DNA from: Rhodococcus_F sp040656415
GTDB taxonomy: Bacteria > Actinomycetota > Actinomycetes > Mycobacteriales > Mycobacteriaceae
Direction of reading: 5' to 3'
Assembly: GCF_040656415.1 (NCBI RefSeq)
Contig: NZ_JBFAMC010000007.1
Span: 62,001-126,000, forward strand
DNA: 64,000 nucleotides
Numbering within the stretch: position 1 is the first letter of the stretch; every line of letters begins with the position of its first letter. Made by a program: the position numbers and the translations under genes. Positions 63,201-64,000 of this stretch are shown piece by piece. Below the pieces are notes generated by a model. The model had not been told where the DNA came from, ran no database searches, and worked only from the letters and a program-made list of their open reading frames with translations.

Positions 63201-64000
63201 TGGCGAAGGGGTTGGGCAGGAACCGCCCCGCGGTCAGGGCGGGTTGGTGGTGGTAGCCGCGGGCGACTTGGTCTCCGGCGACATAGAGTTCGCCGGGGAC
63301 TCCGGCGGGGACCGGGCGTAGTCCGGTGTCGAGGACGTAGACCTGGATATTGGTGATCGGGGTGCCGATTGGCACGCTCGTTCCCGGTGGGAGGTCGCCG
63401 GTGGACGTGAGGTCAGCGCCGGACGGGGTGTGGGTGGTGGCAACCACGGTGATTTCGGTGGGGCCGTAGGCGTTGGTCAGTGTGGTGTGTGGGTGCTGTT
63501 GGGTGAAGTGTGCGGCTGTGTCGGTTCGCAGTGCCTCGCCGCCGGTGGTGATGCGGGTGAGGTGGGCGAAGATTTCGTTGGTGGTGCCGGCGGTGTCCTC
63601 GGTGAGGACCTCGAACAGGGTGGGGGTGAGGAAGAGGGTGTCGACCTGTTGGTGGGTGATTAGGTCGGCGAGGGTGCGGGGGTCGAGGGGGTTGGCTGCG
63701 GAGGTCACCAGTGTTGTGCCGGTCAGGAGTGGGGGCCAGATCTCGAGGACGGAGGCATCGAATCCGATTGAGGAGTGCAGCAGCAGCCGGGTTCCGGGGC
63801 CGTCGGGCCACCCGTGTAGTGCCAGGGTGGTGAGGTTGTGGTGGGGGACGGCGACACCTTTGGGGGTTCCGGTGGATCCGGAGGTGTAGATGAGGTAGGC
63901 GAGGTGGTTCGGGTGTAGGGGGGTGGTGCGGTCGGTGTCGGTGGGGTTGTGGGTGGGCTGGTTCTCGAGGTCGGCGGTGTCGGTGTGGAGGTGGGGGATC
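57217..64000 (-). CDS. Nonribosomal peptide synthetase, C-terminal part (A-T-C-A(MT)-T-TE), 5' end beyond window
   Basis: About 2260 residues are visible and the frame remains open at 64000; the Met at 63708 is an internal GTG. In transcription order: A1 (from 64000; core YTSGSTGTPKGV near 63,880), T1 (LGGHSL, Ser near 62,595), LCL-type C domain (HHIAGDGWS near 62,040), A2 (YTSGSTGTPKGV near 60,575), a SAM methyltransferase inserted between A8 and A9 (ILEIGVGTGLLL near 59,385), A2 end (NGKLDR near 58,235), T2 (LGGHSL near 58,085) and a type I thioesterase (GWSFGG near 57,690) ending EICGIMLE. The MT position is that of N-methylating modules, so the last residue is probably N-methylated and the peptide released by TE. 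Product unknown. Confidence 0.93.
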   Translation of the reverse strand, partial: IPHLHTDTADLENQPTHNPTDTDRTTPLHPNHLAYLIYTSGSTGTPKGVAVPHHNLTTLALHGWPDGPGTRLLLHSSIGFDASVLEIWPPLLTGTTLVTSAANPLDPRTLADLITHQQVDTLFLTPTLFEVLTEDTAGTTNEIFAHLTRITTGGEALRTDTAAHFTQQHPHTTLTNAYGPTEITVVATTHTPSGADLTSTGDLPPGTSVPIGTPITNIQVYVLDTGLRPVPAGVPGELYVAGDQVARGYHHQPALTAGRFLPNPFATGTTVGGRMYRTGDLVRWTADGVLDFLGRTDDQVKIRGFRIEPAEIEATLTTHPTVTHAAVITRPAGTASDDESNTAADQLIGYVVLAPDTPLAHDQTQDERQDERQDRDGMFELAARLRGYAAGRLPEYMVPAAIVILDALPVTANGKLDRTALPDPDFRLDLYRAPRTRDETVLTELYSEILGVPQVGIDDSFFDLGGHSLLATRLISRIRTTLGTELPIRTLFDTPTIAELSARLDNTRPVRPPLEPTTRPTRIPLSHAQQRLWFLHQYEGPSATYNIPLALRLTGPLNTDALTAAIDDVVARHESLRTLFGATEGQPFQHILSPDHATTPIEVTDLDTHQLDDAVPAAAGYRFDLSTEIPLRATILRRRPDEHLLVLVLHHIAGDGWSMAPLIRDLTHAYTARWHGEEPIWVPLPVHYADYTLWQHQLLGETTDPDSTLSTQYRYWHDELGGAPDLTPLPIDRPRPKTASYRGDTIDFTIPANLHHRLDQLARTHGVTMSMLTQSALAVLLHKLGAGDDLTIGGPIAGRTDTALTDLIGFFVNTWVLRVDLSHNPTLDAVVEQVRGKALAAYTHQDIPFELLVELLNPTRTTAHHPLFQVAFAWQNNPLPDLDLPDLHTTVLPAPTGTAKFDLSVHLIDPGTPDRDIPALIEYATDLFDPHTVRALTHRYLTVLDAIAADPHTRLSDIEILNPDERHTILETWNHTHTHTLIPATTVPDMFEHQVRSTPDQIAVACDNQHLTYAQLNTEANRWAHHLIHTGAGPDTVIAVALPRTPELITILLAILKSGAAYLPLDPNYPSNRTGHILTDAHPHLLITDTTTATTLPPNEIPHFHTDTTNLHHQPTHNPGDTDRTTPLHPQHLAYLIYTSGSTGTPKGVAVPHHNLTTLAVRGWPEGPGNRLLLHSSIGFDASVLEIWPPLLTGTTLVTAAANPLDPRTLADLVTHQQVDTLFLTPTLLEVLTEDTDGITDRICTHVTHIATGGEALRTDTAAHFTQQHPHTTLANAYGPTETTVIATTHSLSTSDLMGTSDLPPGTSAPIGTPITNIQVYVLDTGLRPVPAGVPGELYVAGDQVARGYHHQPTLTAGRFVANPYATDTTDGGRMYRTGDLVRWSTDGILDFLGRTDDQVKIRGFRIEPGEIEAALTSHPTVTQATVITRPAPTSEPATTSESTTDDKQLIGYVVLDPETPLTHDRTQETEQITTWQHVYDNLYTGDAAPPDETGFWEDFRGWTSSYTGAPVPIEQMRQWRAGTVARIRQLSPTRILEIGVGTGLLLTHLAPDCHSYWATDFSATTIDTLRTRLTKHHAPWTDRVHLRTQPADDTDGLPTAHFDTIILNSVIQYFPNAAYLLDVIDKALHLLTPGGTLFIGDIRNLTTLPAFVTGIHLTNPHPDTTAGDLLDQIRRDIATEQELLLAPEFFLALGRDNTDIGAVDIQLERGHPDTEMTRHRYDVTLHTTPTEARSAATVPTRAWHDLPDTTALRNLLDQQRPDALRVTGIPHAGVIDETAAHHAAVHTHPDTPLTDLPTDVGDDPDSRSGKAMTTEDLHRIGDETGYTTAVTYSNTPGHLDAIFHTPTTQHTPTTQRTPLTDVYQPADEVGPLSRYVNDPAATHRTTQLRAYLAERLPEYMVPAAIVILDSLPVTANGKLDRKALPAPDYTTGHYRAPRTRDETVLAELYSEILGVPRVGIDDSFFDLGGHSLLATRLISRIRTELGTELPIRVLFDAPTTAELAPQLHQDFTTELANPLEPVLTISPSGSRPPLFCIHPGAGMCWCYLPFAQLLPDQPIYGLQARGLDGITPLAHSIPEMVHDYVDEVVALAPRGPVELLGWSFGGVIAQAMAFELHRRGRSVSQLVVLDSAPSAPSNNEQSRQAFDDEAELRNDIRSALEARYGDIVSSPEFPVSHERLFDILLNNTELQLEYKSPLYVGDVLIVRADTTHDGKPSKPLRPQWAEFVRGNIIERTVAARHPDMDLPEIMKEICGIMLE
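59745..60620. repeat. A2-domain repeat (pair with 63045-63920)
   Basis: The A2 coding region aligns with A1 at a constant offset of 3300 bases and high identity from the A3 core through the A8 motif. T domains repeat likewise at 58000-58300 and 62510-62810 (offset 4512). This points to module duplication or gene conversion inside the NRPS. Confidence 0.8.

Noticed and set aside
59745..63920. Reading the NRPS substrate from the A-domain pocket
   Set aside because: By eye I get pocket residues near D-A-L-L-I for both domains, but manual alignment is not reliable enough to name an amino acid.
1..64000. tRNA, rRNA, insertion sequence or prophage genes
   Set aside because: Scanned for transposase, integrase and tRNA-like features and saw none that I can support.

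Overview
The window looks like chromosome of a mycolic-acid actinomycete of the Rhodococcus type (Nocardiaceae). Evidence: high GC, many GTG starts, 4-base overlaps between neighbouring genes, and a backbone order that I recall from Mycobacterium tuberculosis around Rv1539 to Rv1606: lspA, rluD-like, dnaE1, ilvA, treZ/treY/treX, bioA-bioF-bioD, bioB-bsaP, secretory lipase, nrtR, nadA-nadB-nadC, hisD-hisC-hisB-hisH-hisA-impA-hisF-hisI. Genus is an inference from order and protein character, not from a search.

Layout. 1-7.5 kb: a truncated lipoprotein gene, then the lspA/pseudouridine synthase/membrane protein/rarD-like overlap chain, and dnaE1. 7.2-13.9 kb: small membrane protein, deazaflavin-dependent reductase, ilvA, a divergent tetR/MFS efflux pair with repeated operators, treZ and a DUF1918 gene. 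14-18.5 kb: an insertion between treZ and treY holding an Eis-type acetyltransferase, a tandem pair of ABM-like genes and a secreted GH64 beta-1,3-glucanase. 18.6-23.3 kb: treY and treX. 23.4-35.9 kb: the biotin locus (bioA, bioF, bioD, then bioQ, bioB, bsaP), split by a four-gene Sdh1-type succinate dehydrogenase operon and a duplicated lipase with an sdhB fragment between the copies. 35.9-37.4 kb: divergent SDR/tetR. 37.4-41.3 kb: a stretch almost without conventional genes that carries two copies of a cluster of 24-32 residue peptide genes. 41.3-45.6 kb: nrtR and nadABC. 45.6-49.1 kb: two LysE-family exporters and an acyl-CoA dehydrogenase. 49.2-57.1 kb: a ten-gene his operon. 57.2-64 kb: the 3' part of a nonribosomal peptide synthetase, ending in a C-A(methyltransferase)-T-TE module and running off the window.

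Regulatory logic visible in the sequence. Biotin genes carry palindromes of the BioQ type (TGAAC-N3-GTTCA) in the bioA/bioF and bioQ/bioB gaps. The nad operon and its repressor share a 23-base palindrome that fits NrtR. The tetR/MFS gap and the SDR/tetR gap carry repeated operator-like elements. 

Most unusual content: the peptide cluster at 37.4-41.3 kb. Each copy encodes three short peptides starting M-(F/S)-S-S-D, with strong ribosome binding sites, amphipathic helix patterning, no signal peptide, two homologous promoter/leader modules, a strong intergenic hairpin, and a 25-base periodic repeat array. The pattern resembles phenol-soluble modulins (delta-haemolysin) or the tiny corynebacterial PorA/PorH channel peptides, but I recognise no described rhodococcal family. 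Several other places show recent tandem duplication (lipase with sdhB tail, ABM genes with GH64 tail, LysE pair, NRPS modules), so this chromosome segment has been reshaped by unequal exchange.
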